Source: an uncultured Ruminococcus sp. (GTDB lineage: Bacteria > Bacillota > Clostridia > Lachnospirales > Lachnospiraceae). Taken from it: a stretch of DNA of 64,000 nucleotides. The position numbers and the translations under genes are program-made. The notes below the pieces were generated by a model that made no database searches, was not told the origin of the DNA, and saw only the letters and a program-made list of their open reading frames with translations. The DNA is taken from contig CAJFQC010000007.1 in assembly GCA_904418845.1 (NCBI GenBank), positions 1 through 64,000 of the forward strand, read 5' to 3'. This document shows, in pieces, positions 43,382-52,632 of this stretch (its first letter is position 1; each line of letters begins with the position of its first letter).

Positions 43382-45442
43382 ATGAGAGAGACAGAACGTA
43401 TCGGTTCCCTGAAAGGCATCGGAGAAAAAACGGAAAACCTGTTCCGGAAAGTAGGAGTGGACACCGTTGGAGATATTCTTCGCTATTATCCGAGAGGATT
43501 TGAGATCTTTGAGGATCCTGTGCCCATCGGCAGCGTGGAGGAAGGAAAGATCAGCACTGTGGCGGGCAGTGTGTTCGGGCGCATCCAGGTGTCCGGGAAC
43601 CAGAGAATGCAGGTGACAACACTCTGTCTGAAAGATCTGACCGGCACGATAAAAGTGATCTGGTTTCGGATGCCTTTTTTGAGAAATACGCTGGGAAAGG
43701 GCGGGGTGCTCTTCCTGCGCGGCCGTGTGGTGAGGAAGAAAGACGGGCTTATGATGGAACATCCCGAGATCTATTATCCTGCCGCAAAATATGAAGAGAA
43801 AATTCACACCATGCAGCCAGTCTATCCTCTCACAGCAGGGCTGACGAACAATGCAGTCATCAAAGCGGTCCGCCAGGCGCTTTCCTGCGCAAATGCGAAG
43901 ACAGATATCCTGCCGGAAGAACTAAGCGAAAAGTATCATTTCATGGCTTATGAAGAAGCAGTCAGAAATATGCATTTTCCGAAAGATAAGGAACATTTTG
44001 CGGCGGCAAGGGAACGGTTTGTGTTCGAGGAGTTTCTTGTGTTCATTCTGTCCCTGCGGCAGATGAAAGAGGCAGAAAACCGCGCAAAGAACCGGTTCGT
44101 TCTTGCAGATCAGGAGAAGATCAATGGATTTCTTGAAGCGCTTCCCTATCGGCTCACGGACGCGCAGCTGAAAGTGTGGGGTGAGATCAAAGAAGATATG
44201 CAGGGAGAACATGTCATGTCTCGGCTCGTTCAGGGAGATGTGGGTTCGGGAAAAACTGTAGTTGCATTTCTCGCGCTTTTGCTTGCAGGGCTGAACGGAT
44301 ATCAGGGAGCACTTATGGCTCCCACAGAAGTGCTGGCCCGGCAGCATTATGAGAATATCTCCGGAATGTTAAAAGACTATGATCTGCCCATGGAAGCCCA
44401 GCTTCTCACAGGTTCTATGACGGCAGCACAGAAGCGGGGCGCGTATGAGCGCATCCAGAGCGGGGAAGCTTCTATTATTATTGGAACGCATGCGCTTATA
44501 CAGGAGAAAGCGGTCTATCAGGAACTGGCCCTTGTGGTAACAGACGAGCAGCACCGTTTTGGCGTGCGCCAGAGAGAGGCACTTGCAGGAAAAGGCGCGA
44601 TGCCCCATATCCTTGTCATGAGCGCCACGCCCATTCCAAGGACATTAGCGATCATCCTGTACGGAGATCTTGATATTTCAGTGATCGACGAGATGCCCAA
44701 GAACAGGCTGCCCATCAAAAATTGTGTGGTAGACACCGGCTACCGTGAGAAAGCATATGACTTTATGAAAAAACAGATAGCGCAGGGGCGGCAGTGTTAT
44801 GTAATCTGTCCTATGGTAGAGGAAAGCGAAAGTCTGGACGCAGAGAATGTCATGGATTATTCGCAGACGCTTCAGGATGAGATGGGAGGCGCGGTCCGTG
44901 TGGGATGTCTGCACGGGAAAATGAAGCAGCAGGAAAAGGATGCGGTCATGGACGCTTTCGGGAGAAATGAGATCCAGATCCTTGTGTCCACGACGGTCGT
45001 GGAGGTGGGGATCGATGTGCCAAACGCCACGGTGATCATGATCGAGAATGCGGAACGGTTCGGACTGGCGCAGCTTCATCAGCTCAGAGGGCGCGTTGGC
45101 AGAGGAAAGCACCAGTCCTATTGCATCTTCATGTCTGCGTCGAAGTCAGATGAGACGAAGGAGCGTCTGGATATCCTGAACCACTCAAACGATGGATTCT
45201 TCATCGCAGGTGAGGATCTTCGGCTGCGCGGCCCGGGAGATCTCTTTGGCATCCGCCAGAGCGGTATACTGGATTTTAAAGTGGCGGATGTATTCCAGGA
45301 TGCAAAAATATTAAAGAACGCATCTGAAGAGGCGGAACTGATACTTAAAGACGACCCGGAACTGGGACAGCCGCGTTACATGAGATTGAAAAAACATATC
45401 GGCAGCAAGATACAAAAGATCATGCTTGAGACCACGCTTTAG
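43382..45442 (+). CDS. recG: ATP-dependent DNA helicase RecG
   Basis: A 686-residue superfamily 2 helicase that remodels stalled forks and branched DNA. An N-terminal wedge OB domain (about 50-150) precedes the motor: GDVGSGKT (Walker A), APTEVLARQH, DEQHRFGVRQR (motif II), SATPIPRTLA, and the C-terminal QLRGRVGRG (motif VI) and RGPGDLFGIRQSG. A hairpin at 43321-43350 lies between fakA and recG, but a shared transcript is likely. Confidence 0.97.
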   Translation: MRETERIGSLKGIGEKTENLFRKVGVDTVGDILRYYPRGFEIFEDPVPIGSVEEGKISTVAGSVFGRIQVSGNQRMQVTTLCLKDLTGTIKVIWFRMPFLRNTLGKGGVLFLRGRVVRKKDGLMMEHPEIYYPAAKYEEKIHTMQPVYPLTAGLTNNAVIKAVRQALSCANAKTDILPEELSEKYHFMAYEEAVRNMHFPKDKEHFAAARERFVFEEFLVFILSLRQMKEAENRAKNRFVLADQEKINGFLEALPYRLTDAQLKVWGEIKEDMQGEHVMSRLVQGDVGSGKTVVAFLALLLAGLNGYQGALMAPTEVLARQHYENISGMLKDYDLPMEAQLLTGSMTAAQKRGAYERIQSGEASIIIGTHALIQEKAVYQELALVVTDEQHRFGVRQREALAGKGAMPHILVMSATPIPRTLAIILYGDLDISVIDEMPKNRLPIKNCVVDTGYREKAYDFMKKQIAQGRQCYVICPMVEESESLDAENVMDYSQTLQDEMGGAVRVGCLHGKMKQQEKDAVMDAFGRNEIQILVSTTVVEVGIDVPNATVIMIENAERFGLAQLHQLRGRVGRGKHQSYCIFMSASKSDETKERLDILNHSNDGFFIAGEDLRLRGPGDLFGIRQSGILDFKVADVFQDAKILKNASEEAELILKDDPELGQPRYMRLKKHIGSKIQKIMLETTL

Positions 45443-45596
45443 TGCGGAAAAACATGAATTTTTCAGAGAAAGGTTTCTAAATATCTGCACATGTTTCACA
45501 ACGGACATTATAAAAAAATAAAAAATCTGCCTGCTATGTATTTCCAGTTTAAAAGTCTGCATCCTCCATATACTAACAGCGTAACATGAACGAACG

Positions 45597-45656
45597 GACA
45601 GCGGATGTATCGTAACCGGCTGCATCAGACAGCGGATTACATACAGATGCAGCCGG
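45597..45656 (+). repeat. Inverted and direct repeats in the spore-protein leader
   Basis: Arms 45616-45626 (CCGGCTGCATC) and 45646-45656 are perfect reverse complements with a 19-base loop. The 10-mer GACAGCGGAT occurs at 45597-45606 and again at 45628-45637 inside the loop. No T run follows. The 281-base gap 45443-45723 otherwise holds no gene; AT-rich DNA upstream probably contains a forespore promoter I could not place with confidence. Confidence 0.55.
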
Positions 45657-45723
45657 ACGGAACTGTTACAGACACAAGAGGTAACTGAAAAAGTTACGAA
45701 AATGCAAAAGGAGGAAATTGATC

Positions 45724-45930
45724 ATGGCAAGTCGTTCATCTAACAGAGCAGCAGTGCCGGAGGCAAAGAGCGCTCTGGACAAATTCAAGTACGAAGTGGC
45801 CAACGAGCTGGGAGTACCGTTATCTGACGGATACAACGGTGACCTTACTTCCAAGCAGAACGGATCTGTGGGCGGATATATGGTCAAGAAAATGATCGAG
45901 CAGCAGGAAAAACAGATGGCTGGCAAATAA
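45724..45930 (+). CDS. Alpha/beta-type small acid-soluble spore protein
   Basis: A 68-residue DNA-coating protein made in the forespore. The germination-protease cleavage region (KYEVANELGV) and the DNA-binding GSVGGYMVKKMIEQ segment are both present. AGGAGG at 45710-45715 fits ATG 45724. It protects spore DNA from UV and heat and shows the host forms endospores. A terminator follows. Confidence 0.95.
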   Translation: MASRSSNRAAVPEAKSALDKFKYEVANELGVPLSDGYNGDLTSKQNGSVGGYMVKKMIEQQEKQMAGK

Positions 45931-45956
45931 GCACTGTATTTCCAAGAGCTTAGAAG

Positions 45957-45980
45957 AAAGCGTCCGGGATTGACCTGGGC
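45957..45980 (+). terminator. Terminator after the spore protein gene
   Basis: AAAGCGTCCGGG pairs with CCTGGGCGCTTTTTT around ATTGA, with two G-U pairs. Confidence 0.82.
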
Positions 45981-46045
45981 GCTTTTTTCTGATAAAGTAT
46001 GGATAAAAGTTCAGCCATATATCGGGAACAAGGGGGCATGGTCAT

Positions 46046-46615
46046 ATGAGAGTCATTGCCGGAAGTGCGAGAAGCTTAAAACTAAAGACATTGGACGGTA
46101 TGGACACTCGACCCACTACTGACCGGATCAAAGAGACGCTTTTTAATATCATTAATCCGTCCGTATACGGGAGCATTTTCCTTGATCTGTTCAGCGGCAG
46201 CGGAGGCATCGGGATCGAAGCCTTAAGCAGAGGCGCTAAAGAAGCGGTCTTTGTGGAGAATAATCCGAAAGCCATGGCATGCGTTAAGGACAATCTGAAG
46301 TTCACCCGGCTGGAGCAAAGAGCTGCCACCATGACAACGGATGTGATGGATGCTCTCTGCCGCCTGGAGGGGGAGAACGTGTTTGATATTATTTTTATGG
46401 ACCCGCCTTATGACCGGGGATTTGAGCGCAGAGCGCTTGAATACCTGTCCGGTTCAGAACTTGTATATGAGGATACACTTATCATTGTGGAAGCGTCAAA
46501 GGACACTGATTTTTCTTATGCGGAGGAACTGGGTTTTGATGTGATACGGGAGAAAGTATATAAAACGAACAAACATGTATTTATCGAGAGGGCGGGAAGG
46601 GAAGAAATATGTTAA
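46046..46615 (+). CDS. rsmD: 16S rRNA (guanine966-N2)-methyltransferase
   Basis: A 189-residue SAM-dependent enzyme. [15 protein letters not shown] start, [18 protein letters not shown]-binding [20 protein letters not shown] and catalytic MDPPYD are all family signatures. It overlaps coaD by 7 bp, matching ylbH-coaD-ylbJ order in Bacillus. Confidence 0.96.
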   Translation: MRVIAGSARSLKLKTLDGMDTRPTTDRIKETLFNIINPSVYGSIFLDLFSGSGGIGIEALSRGAKEAVFVENNPKAMACVKDNLKFTRLEQRAATMTTDVMDALCRLEGENVFDIIFMDPPYDRGFERRALEYLSGSELVYEDTLIIVEASKDTDFSYAEELGFDVIREKVYKTNKHVFIERAGREEIC

Positions 46616-47106
46616 GAGCAATTTATCCTGGCAGTTTTGATCCGGTTACATACGGACATATTGATATCATTAAAAGGTCAAGCAAGATCGTAAATGAGTT
46701 AATTGTCGGAGTATTGTGTAATAAAGCGAAAATGCCGTTGTTTTCTGTAGAAGAACGTGTTAAAATGTTAAAGGAAGTGACGAAAGATCTCGAACATGTC
46801 AGGATCGTTCCGTTTCATGGGCTTTTGGCTGAATTTGCGGCCGATATGGAAGCCAGGCTAATCATAAGGGGATTGCGGGCGATCACAGATTTTGAGTACG
46901 AGCTTCAGATGTCGCAGACGAATCACAAACTGGAACCAAATGTGGAGACCATGTTTTTGACAACCAGCATCGAATATTCTTATTTGAGTTCTACCACAGT
47001 GAAAGAGATTGCTGCTTTTGGGGGAGAACTGTCACAATTTGTGCCGGAAGCAGTTGCTGTGGAGCTTATGAAAAAGATGAGTACAAAAGGAGAGTGTAAC
47101 AAATGA
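46609..47106 (+). CDS. coaD: Phosphopantetheine adenylyltransferase
   Basis: A 165-residue nucleotidyltransferase for the fourth step of coenzyme A synthesis. [16 protein letters not shown] holds the T/HxGH motif, [14 protein letters not shown] and the ISSTxxK-like [14 protein letters not shown] are present. It overlaps rsmD upstream and the next gene by 4 bp. Confidence 0.97.
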   Translation: MLRAIYPGSFDPVTYGHIDIIKRSSKIVNELIVGVLCNKAKMPLFSVEERVKMLKEVTKDLEHVRIVPFHGLLAEFAADMEARLIIRGLRAITDFEYELQMSQTNHKLEPNVETMFLTTSIEYSYLSSTTVKEIAAFGGELSQFVPEAVAVELMKKMSTKGECNK

Positions 47107-47684
47107 GCAGCCGTATTGAGCAGATCATTGAAGAAATTGAAGAGTACATTGACCGTGACTGTAAATTCCAGCCGCTGTCAACGACAAAGATCATCGTAAA
47201 TAAAGAGCATCTGGATGAGCTATTAAAAGAGCTTCGCATGAAGACGCCGGATGAGATCAAGCGCTACCAGAAGATCATTGCCAACAGAGACGCGATCCTT
47301 GCAGATGCACAGGCAAAGGCGGACGCTATGATCGAGGAGGCACAGGTGCAGACAACAGAGCTTGTCAGTGAACATGAGATCATGCAGCAGGCATATGCGC
47401 AGGCAAATGAGATCGTTACTCAGGCGACCGCACAGGCGCAGGAGATCATAGATAATGCAACCAGAGACGCTAATGAGATCCGCATCGGAGCGATTCAGTA
47501 TACAGACGATCTGCTTGCAAACGCGGAGAGTATCATCGGACATACGCTTGACAGTTATACGACAAAATATGACGGCCTTATCAACTCCCTTCAAGAGTGT
47601 TATGATACAGTCCGCTCTAACCGTGCAGAACTGAGTATCCCGGAGGAGGATCCAGGGTACGGTCCAATGGACGGAACTATTTGA
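47103..47684 (+). CDS. Coiled-coil protein (ATP synthase b-subunit-like), coupled to coaD
   Basis: A 193-residue soluble protein. Residues about 65-140 are a long Ala/Gln/Glu helix ([37 protein letters not shown]) resembling F- or V-ATPase stalk subunits. The N-terminal [32 protein letters not shown] is conserved-looking and reminiscent of DivIVA-adjacent proteins. No membrane helix. ATGA overlap couples it to coaD. The function is not known; naming it an ATPase subunit would be misleading because no ATPase genes are near. Confidence 0.7.
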   Translation: MSSRIEQIIEEIEEYIDRDCKFQPLSTTKIIVNKEHLDELLKELRMKTPDEIKRYQKIIANRDAILADAQAKADAMIEEAQVQTTELVSEHEIMQQAYAQANEIVTQATAQAQEIIDNATRDANEIRIGAIQYTDDLLANAESIIGHTLDSYTTKYDGLINSLQECYDTVRSNRAELSIPEEDPGYGPMDGTI

Positions 47685-47706
47685 GCAAGGAGCTTTTGTA
47701 TCAAAG

Positions 47707-48690
47707 TTATAAGATTATATAGAGATATGCCAACAGACTGGCTGCCCCTGCGGCAGTCAGTTTTTGCATGAAATAAGCAGAAACGGGCAGGCCTGTTCCT
47801 TCGATCATGCACTGGGTCTGGGCGAGAGAACAGAACCCTCCGAAAGTAGTGAGCCCCAATATGAGAGGGTAACCTTCGCTAAGCCCTGGGAAAGCCTGAT
47901 GGATCCGCAGGATGCCGTTTGTGATTTCCAATGACGGGAGGAGGACAGCAAGCAGGCGATTGGAACCAGCCCCGTCAAAGAGGGCGATCAGAATAGAGAA
48001 AAAGATGATATATCCTCCTACTTTTACAATTCCTTCGAAACTGTTCATCATACACCGGTCAAACACAGAAAAATTAAGCCGGCCGTGTGTTCGGTCCATG
48101 TCCTCTTCAGGGGAAAAGAAAGCTTTTTTTCCTTTTAGGTAATATCTCCGAAACAGAAAACTCGTCAACATAGGAACACTCATTAAAATTGCAATGGTAG
48201 GGAGCATGAGATCCTCTCTCCCCAGTGTTTTCCAGACGATGAAATTCATAATGAATACCGGGCTTGTATTATTACAGAAGGAGAGAAGATATCCGCCTTC
48301 CTCTTTTGTGATCCTGCCGGACCTTACAAGGTCAGCCGTTACCCTGGCGCCCATAGGATAGCCGCATAGAAAACCGCAGAGTACAGCGAAGGCGCCGTTT
48401 CGTGAGGTGGCAAAGATTTTTCCAAGGGCTTTTCCGAAAATCCCTGCGATGATACGCAGCCCGCCTCCTTCCAGCATAAGAGATGAAATCAGCATGAAGG
48501 GGAAGAGGGTGGGAAAGATGATCTGAAACCAGAGCAAAAGCCCTTCTTCCGCACCGGAAAAAACAGCATGGGGAGAGAAGAGCATGGCGGCAAAGAGGAC
48601 GACTGCCATGATCCCCGTGGTATACTGAACGGAACCAGACCGCTTCAGCGGGGGTGTCTGCGCGTGGAGCTGCTTTTGAAAAAGCTTCAT
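47707..48690 (-). CDS. ylbJ: Sporulation integral membrane protein YlbJ-like
   Basis: A 327-residue polytopic membrane protein (about eight segments) of the nucleoside-recognition (Gate) family. LLLWFQIIFPTLFPFMLISSLML, CGFLCGYPMGARVTADLVRSG and FCNNTSPVFIMNFIV are typical. In Bacillus it is needed for spore cortex formation. It lies beside rsmD-coaD as in Bacillus but on the opposite strand. The last codons contain a terminator hairpin for the convergent operon. Confidence 0.85.
   Translation of the reverse strand: MKLFQKQLHAQTPPLKRSGSVQYTTGIMAVVLFAAMLFSPHAVFSGAEEGLLLWFQIIFPTLFPFMLISSLMLEGGGLRIIAGIFGKALGKIFATSRNGAFAVLCGFLCGYPMGARVTADLVRSGRITKEEGGYLLSFCNNTSPVFIMNFIVWKTLGREDLMLPTIAILMSVPMLTSFLFRRYYLKGKKAFFSPEEDMDRTHGRLNFSVFDRCMMNSFEGIVKVGGYIIFFSILIALFDGAGSNRLLAVLLPSLEITNGILRIHQAFPGLSEGYPLILGLTTFGGFCSLAQTQCMIEGTGLPVSAYFMQKLTAAGAASLLAYLYIIL
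47737..47765 (+). terminator. Terminator of rsmD-coaD operon, inside the ylbJ 3' end
   Basis: ACTGGCTGCC pairs with GGCAGTCAGT (one G-U) around CCTGC, followed by TTTTT on the plus strand. It lies 53 bases past the coiled-coil gene stop and within ylbJ coding sequence. Confidence 0.8.
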
Positions 48691-48788
48691 GAGGATACTT
48701 CTCCTGATATGATCGTCGTTTTACATATATGATGACAGAAAGGGATTTATTCTTTTTTTGAGCAGTCTCTCGCAGATAAAATGTACCT

Positions 48789-48817
48789 TTGTCTCTGCAT
48801 GGCCACACTGATATATT
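48789..48817 (+). promoter_or_regulatory. Sigma-A promoter of the M23 peptidase gene
   Basis: TTGTCT at 48789-48794, 17-bp spacer, TATATT at 48812-48817, 36 bases before ATG 48854. Confidence 0.6.
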
Positions 48818-48853
48818 CATATATTTGTCGTGTGATTGATATTTAGAAAGGAA

Positions 48854-49696
48854 ATGACAGGTCTTTTGAAAAAACAGGGAAAGTATATCGTACTCCTTTT
48901 TTTATGTGTCTTTTTTACATCTCTTTGGATCGGTCAGCTTCGCTATCGAAGTGAAGAGAGCAGGTTGTCTTTGGATATCCTTTCCTCTGACTATTTCCGG
49001 CGTCAGAGCATTTCTGAGGAGGCTATGGATGCGGTCAGCGGCATGGATCAGCCAGGCTCAATGCTCGCTGTGTACTGGCTGGAGAGTGATTTCGGACAGG
49101 AAGGAGGGGCTCTGTCAGAGACAGAGATGCTGTCCGCAAGGAAGCGCTGGGAAAGAGCGAAGGGGTGGGGAACGTATCTATCTGGCTGTCAGGCGATCTG
49201 GGATGACCTTCAATATTTTCCTGTGGCGGAAAGCACAGATAACAGCCGCTTATCTGTTTCCTTTGAGGATTCATGGATGTTTGACCGCTCATACGGCGGG
49301 GAACGGGGTCACGAGGGGACAGATATCATGCCGTCTGTTAATAAGCGGGGTATTTTTCCGGTGGTCAGTATGACAGACGGCGTTGTGGAAAACAAAGGGT
49401 GGCTGGAGCTGGGGGGATACCGCCTGGGCATACGGGGACCTCACGGCGCGTATTTTTATTATGCCCATCTGGATTCTTACGCGGATATCAAAGAGGGGGA
49501 CGAAGTGAAAGCAGGACAGCTGTTAGGCTTCATGGGAGATACCGGGTATGGGACAAAAGAAGGGACAAAGGGGAAATTCCCGGTCCATCTGCATATGGGA
49601 ATTTATCTTTATGAGAATAACGAAGAGATCAGCATTAATCCATATCCTGCCCTGCGCTATGTGGAGAAGCGGAAGATCAGAGGAGACTTTGGATAA
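48854..49696 (+). CDS. Membrane-anchored M23 family (LytM) metallopeptidase
   Basis: A protein of about 280 residues with an N-terminal membrane anchor (about 10-27), an outer region, and a C-terminal LytM domain: GHEGTDIM (metal His and Asp), YYAHLDSY and HLHMGI (HxH metal ligands). It should cut peptidoglycan cross-bridges outside the membrane. The start is uncertain: ATG 48854 follows AAAGG at short distance, and TTG 48866 (LKKQGKYIVLL) is an alternative; TTG 48836 lacks a ribosome site. The SpoIIQ-like layout is possible but not established. Confidence 0.82.
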   Translation: MTGLLKKQGKYIVLLFLCVFFTSLWIGQLRYRSEESRLSLDILSSDYFRRQSISEEAMDAVSGMDQPGSMLAVYWLESDFGQEGGALSETEMLSARKRWERAKGWGTYLSGCQAIWDDLQYFPVAESTDNSRLSVSFEDSWMFDRSYGGERGHEGTDIMPSVNKRGIFPVVSMTDGVVENKGWLELGGYRLGIRGPHGAYFYYAHLDSYADIKEGDEVKAGQLLGFMGDTGYGTKEGTKGKFPVHLHMGIYLYENNEEISINPYPALRYVEKRKIRGDFG

Positions 49697-49706
49697 AGAG
49701 AAAGGG

Positions 49707-49735
49707 TTTCAAGCAGAGAAAAAATGTGGTACAAT
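49707..49735 (+). promoter_or_regulatory. Promoter of the rRNA methyltransferase operon
   Basis: TTTCAA at 49707-49712, 17-bp spacer, TACAAT at 49730-49735 with an upstream TGG extended -10. Confidence 0.6.
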
Positions 49736-49844
49736 GATTGCGCAGAGTGCAGTCCTGAGCGGAAGATCCGCCCTCCCCTGCCGCGCGGGGATTGCGGAGT
49801 TCACAGATTTTTTAAAGAGATAAAAAATAACGAGAGGAGATACT

Positions 49845-51254
49845 ATGTATCTGCCCAGAGAATTTGAAGAAAATATGAGAGACTTGCTGGGCGCGGAATA
49901 TGAAGACTACTTGAATTGTTTTGATGAGCCGCGCCACTATGGTCTTCGTGTAAATACAGACAAGATATCAGTGGAAGAGTTTTTAAAGATCGCTCCGTGG
50001 GAGCTTGAGCCTGTGCCATGGATCAGCAACGGGTTTTATTATGATGGGGAGAAGGACCAGCCTGCCAGGCATCCCTATTATTTCGCGGGGCTTTATTACC
50101 TTCAGGAGCCGAGTGCCATGACGCCGGCAGACCGTCTTCCGGTGGAGCCGGGGGACCGTGTGCTGGATGTGTGCGCGGCGCCGGGAGGCAAGGCGACGGA
50201 GCTGGGAGCAAGGCTGGCAGGGACAGGTGTTCTGACGGCGAACGACCTGAGCAGTTCGAGGGCGAAGGGACTTCTTAAAAATCTGGAGCTTTTCGGCATT
50301 GGAAATGTACTCATCCTAAGCGAAGAACCGGGAAAGCTGGTTCCGTATTTCAAAGGATATTTTGACAAAATCCTTATAGACGCTCCTTGTTCGGGAGAGG
50401 GAATGTTCCGTAAGGACAGAAAGATGATCCGGGCGTGGGAGGAACACGGACCGGAGTTTTTCTCGAAGATCCAGAGGAGCATCGTCACACAGGCGGCGGA
50501 AATGCTGCGCACAGGGGGGATGCTTTTATACTCCACCTGCACATTTTCCCCGGAAGAGAATGAGCGGACCATTGAATATCTGCTGAAAGAATACCCGGAG
50601 TTTGCCATCTGTGAGATGGAAGGATACGAGGGGTTTTCCTGCGGAATGCCGGAAGCATCAGAGACGGGAAATGAAGAACTTAAAAAAACGGTTCGCATCT
50701 TTCCTCACAGGATGGAGGGGGAGGGACACTTCCTTGCTCTGCTGAAAAAAGGCGGAGAAGCCGGCGGGGCGCCTGAAAGAAGTGTTTTAGGGGAAGAAGG
50801 GCCGGGCAGAAGGACATTTCCTGAGAAGCTTCCTGAGGAATTGAAAGAATTTTTATTCTCTGTGAAAAGAGATCTGGATCCGGCACGTATCGACATCCGG
50901 GGAGACAAGGTATATTATATGCCAAAAGACGTACCGCCCCTTAAAGGAATACGTTTTCTGCGGACAGGACTTCTTCTGGGTGAGCTGAAGAAGAAGCGCT
51001 TTGAGCCGAGCCAGGCATTGGCGATGAACTTGAAAAAAGAAGAATATGCGCGTATCATAGACCTTCCTGTGTCAGATGAACGCGTGGTCAAATATTTAAA
51101 AGGAGAGACGCTTGATGTGGAAGATCTGACCGGGGCAAAGGATAAGGGCTGGTATCTTGTGTGTGTGGACGGTTATCCCCTTGGATTCGGAAAGCTGGGG
51201 AATCAGACGCTTAAGAATAAATATCTCCCGGGATGGCGGTGGCAGTCATCATGA
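49845..51254 (+). CDS. rsmF: RsmF-like rRNA (cytosine-C5)-methyltransferase
   Basis: A 469-residue NOL1/NOP2/Sun-type enzyme. YYLQEPSAMTPADRLPVEPGDRVLDVCAAPGGKATELG-type SAM site, DAPCSGEGMFRKD with the catalytic-release Cys, and YSTCTFSPEENE with the nucleophilic Cys. The C-terminal 170 residues match the RsmF/PUA-like extension (GHFLALLKK...; RTGLLLGELKKKRFEPSQALAMNL). It methylates a cytosine in 16S rRNA or tRNA. GAGAGGAG precedes the start. Confidence 0.92.
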   Translation: MYLPREFEENMRDLLGAEYEDYLNCFDEPRHYGLRVNTDKISVEEFLKIAPWELEPVPWISNGFYYDGEKDQPARHPYYFAGLYYLQEPSAMTPADRLPVEPGDRVLDVCAAPGGKATELGARLAGTGVLTANDLSSSRAKGLLKNLELFGIGNVLILSEEPGKLVPYFKGYFDKILIDAPCSGEGMFRKDRKMIRAWEEHGPEFFSKIQRSIVTQAAEMLRTGGMLLYSTCTFSPEENERTIEYLLKEYPEFAICEMEGYEGFSCGMPEASETGNEELKKTVRIFPHRMEGEGHFLALLKKGGEAGGAPERSVLGEEGPGRRTFPEKLPEELKEFLFSVKRDLDPARIDIRGDKVYYMPKDVPPLKGIRFLRTGLLLGELKKKRFEPSQALAMNLKKEEYARIIDLPVSDERVVKYLKGETLDVEDLTGAKDKGWYLVCVDGYPLGFGKLGNQTLKNKYLPGWRWQSS

Positions 51255-51958
51255 AGCTCCGACTGGACAAGTTCCTCGCGGACATGGGATATGGAACAAG
51301 GAGCGGGATAAAAAAAGAAATTGCAAAAGGCAGTGTGGCCGTAAACGGAACAGTCCTAAAAAGGCCCGAGACAAAGATCGATACAGAGCAGGATACTGTC
51401 TGTTTCAAAGGAGAGACAGCGGCTTACGCCCGGTATGAATATTTTATGCTGAACAAGCCGGCGGGCGTTGTCTGTGCAACATCAGACAGGCAGGAAAAGA
51501 CAGTGGTCGATCTGATACAGGATAAGAAAAGAGATGATCTTTTTCCCGTGGGAAGACTGGACAAGGATACAGAGGGGCTGCTTCTGGTCACAAACAACGG
51601 GGAACTGGCGCATCAGCTTCTCTCGCCGAAAAAGCATGTGGACAAAGTCTACTTTGCAAGAGTGAGAGGAACAGTGACAGATGAAGATATAAAAATGTTT
51701 TCTGAAGGCCTGGATATCGGAGATGAAAAAAAGACACTTCCCGCAAAACTTCGTATCATAAGCTCAGGGGAGATATCCGAGACAGAGATCACTATCCAGG
51801 AGGGGCGGTTTCATCAGATCAAGCGTATGTTCGCCGCAGTCGGGAAAGAGGTAATCTATCTGAAACGACTCAGCATGGGAACACTTACACTGGATGAAAG
51901 CCTTGCGCCGGGAGAATACCGCAGGCTGACAGAAGAAGAGGTGGAAGGATTATGTTAG
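51251..51958 (+). CDS. RsuA/RluB-family 16S/23S rRNA pseudouridine synthase
   Basis: A 235-residue enzyme. An S4 RNA-binding domain (MKLRLDKFLADMGYGTRSG, 1-60) precedes the synthase domain with FPVGRLDKDTEGLLLVTNNG (catalytic Asp) and EGRFHQIKRMFAAVG. ATG 51251 overlaps the preceding stop (ATGA); an in-frame ATG at 51233 would be six codons longer. RsuA-type enzymes modify 16S position 516. It is coupled to the HAD phosphatase gene by a 7-bp overlap. Confidence 0.92.
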   Translation: MKLRLDKFLADMGYGTRSGIKKEIAKGSVAVNGTVLKRPETKIDTEQDTVCFKGETAAYARYEYFMLNKPAGVVCATSDRQEKTVVDLIQDKKRDDLFPVGRLDKDTEGLLLVTNNGELAHQLLSPKKHVDKVYFARVRGTVTDEDIKMFSEGLDIGDEKKTLPAKLRIISSGEISETEITIQEGRFHQIKRMFAAVGKEVIYLKRLSMGTLTLDESLAPGEYRRLTEEEVEGLC

Positions 51959-52632
51959 TCGGTAAAAAAGCAGTAATATTTGACATGGACGGTTCGCTGG
52001 TGGACTCAATGTGGATCTGGCCGGAGGTGGACCGTATCTATATGGAGAAATATGAGCTCACGGCGCCCGAAACATTTTACAAGGATATAGAGGGCATGAG
52101 CTATACAGAGACAGCACAGTATTTTGTAGATACTTTTCGGACGCCGGGGCAGACGCGGGAACGTGTAATGCAGGAGTGGCGTGACATGACGGTGGAGCTC
52201 TACGCGACAAAGGTATTTCCAAAGACCGGCGCAGTGGAGTTTTTAGAAGAGGTAAAACGGCGCGGCATTCTTCTGGGGATTGCCACGAGCAATGACCGCA
52301 GGATTGCGGAAACAGCCTTAAAAGCGAGGGGGCTGAGCGCTTACTTTGATTCTGTGCGTACCTCCTGCGAAGTGGCGGCAGGAAAACCTGCGCCGGATGT
52401 CTATCTGAAAGTGGCGGAGGACTTAGGGGTTGCCCCGGATGAATGTCTTGTGTTCGAGGATGTTCCCAACGGAATATTAGCGGGGAAGAACGCAGGCATG
52501 GAAGTGTGTGCCGTGTACGATGAGTTTTCGGAAAAGGACGACCCGGAGAAGCGTCGTCTTGCGGATTATTTTATCCGAGATTTTTTCGAGATCATGGACC
52601 ACACCTATGAAAAATGCGGGGCTGCGGAATGA
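51952..52632 (+). CDS. HAD-family phosphatase (beta-phosphoglucomutase-like)
   Basis: A 226-residue HAD hydrolase with cap type 1. FDMDGSLVDSM (nucleophile DxD), IATSNDRR (motif II Ser/Thr), GKPAPDVYLK (motif III Lys) and VFEDVPNGILAGKNAGM (motif IV acidic pair) are all present. Substrate is unknown; sugar phosphates or nucleotide metabolites are usual. Overlaps both neighbours, so it is part of the RNA-modification operon. Confidence 0.88.
   Translation: MLVGKKAVIFDMDGSLVDSMWIWPEVDRIYMEKYELTAPETFYKDIEGMSYTETAQYFVDTFRTPGQTRERVMQEWRDMTVELYATKVFPKTGAVEFLEEVKRRGILLGIATSNDRRIAETALKARGLSAYFDSVRTSCEVAAGKPAPDVYLKVAEDLGVAPDECLVFEDVPNGILAGKNAGMEVCAVYDEFSEKDDPEKRRLADYFIRDFFEIMDHTYEKCGAAE

Noticed and set aside
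49548-49823. Open frame after the M23 peptidase
   Set aside because: Starts inside the M23 coding region, contains the next promoter and has no ribosome site.
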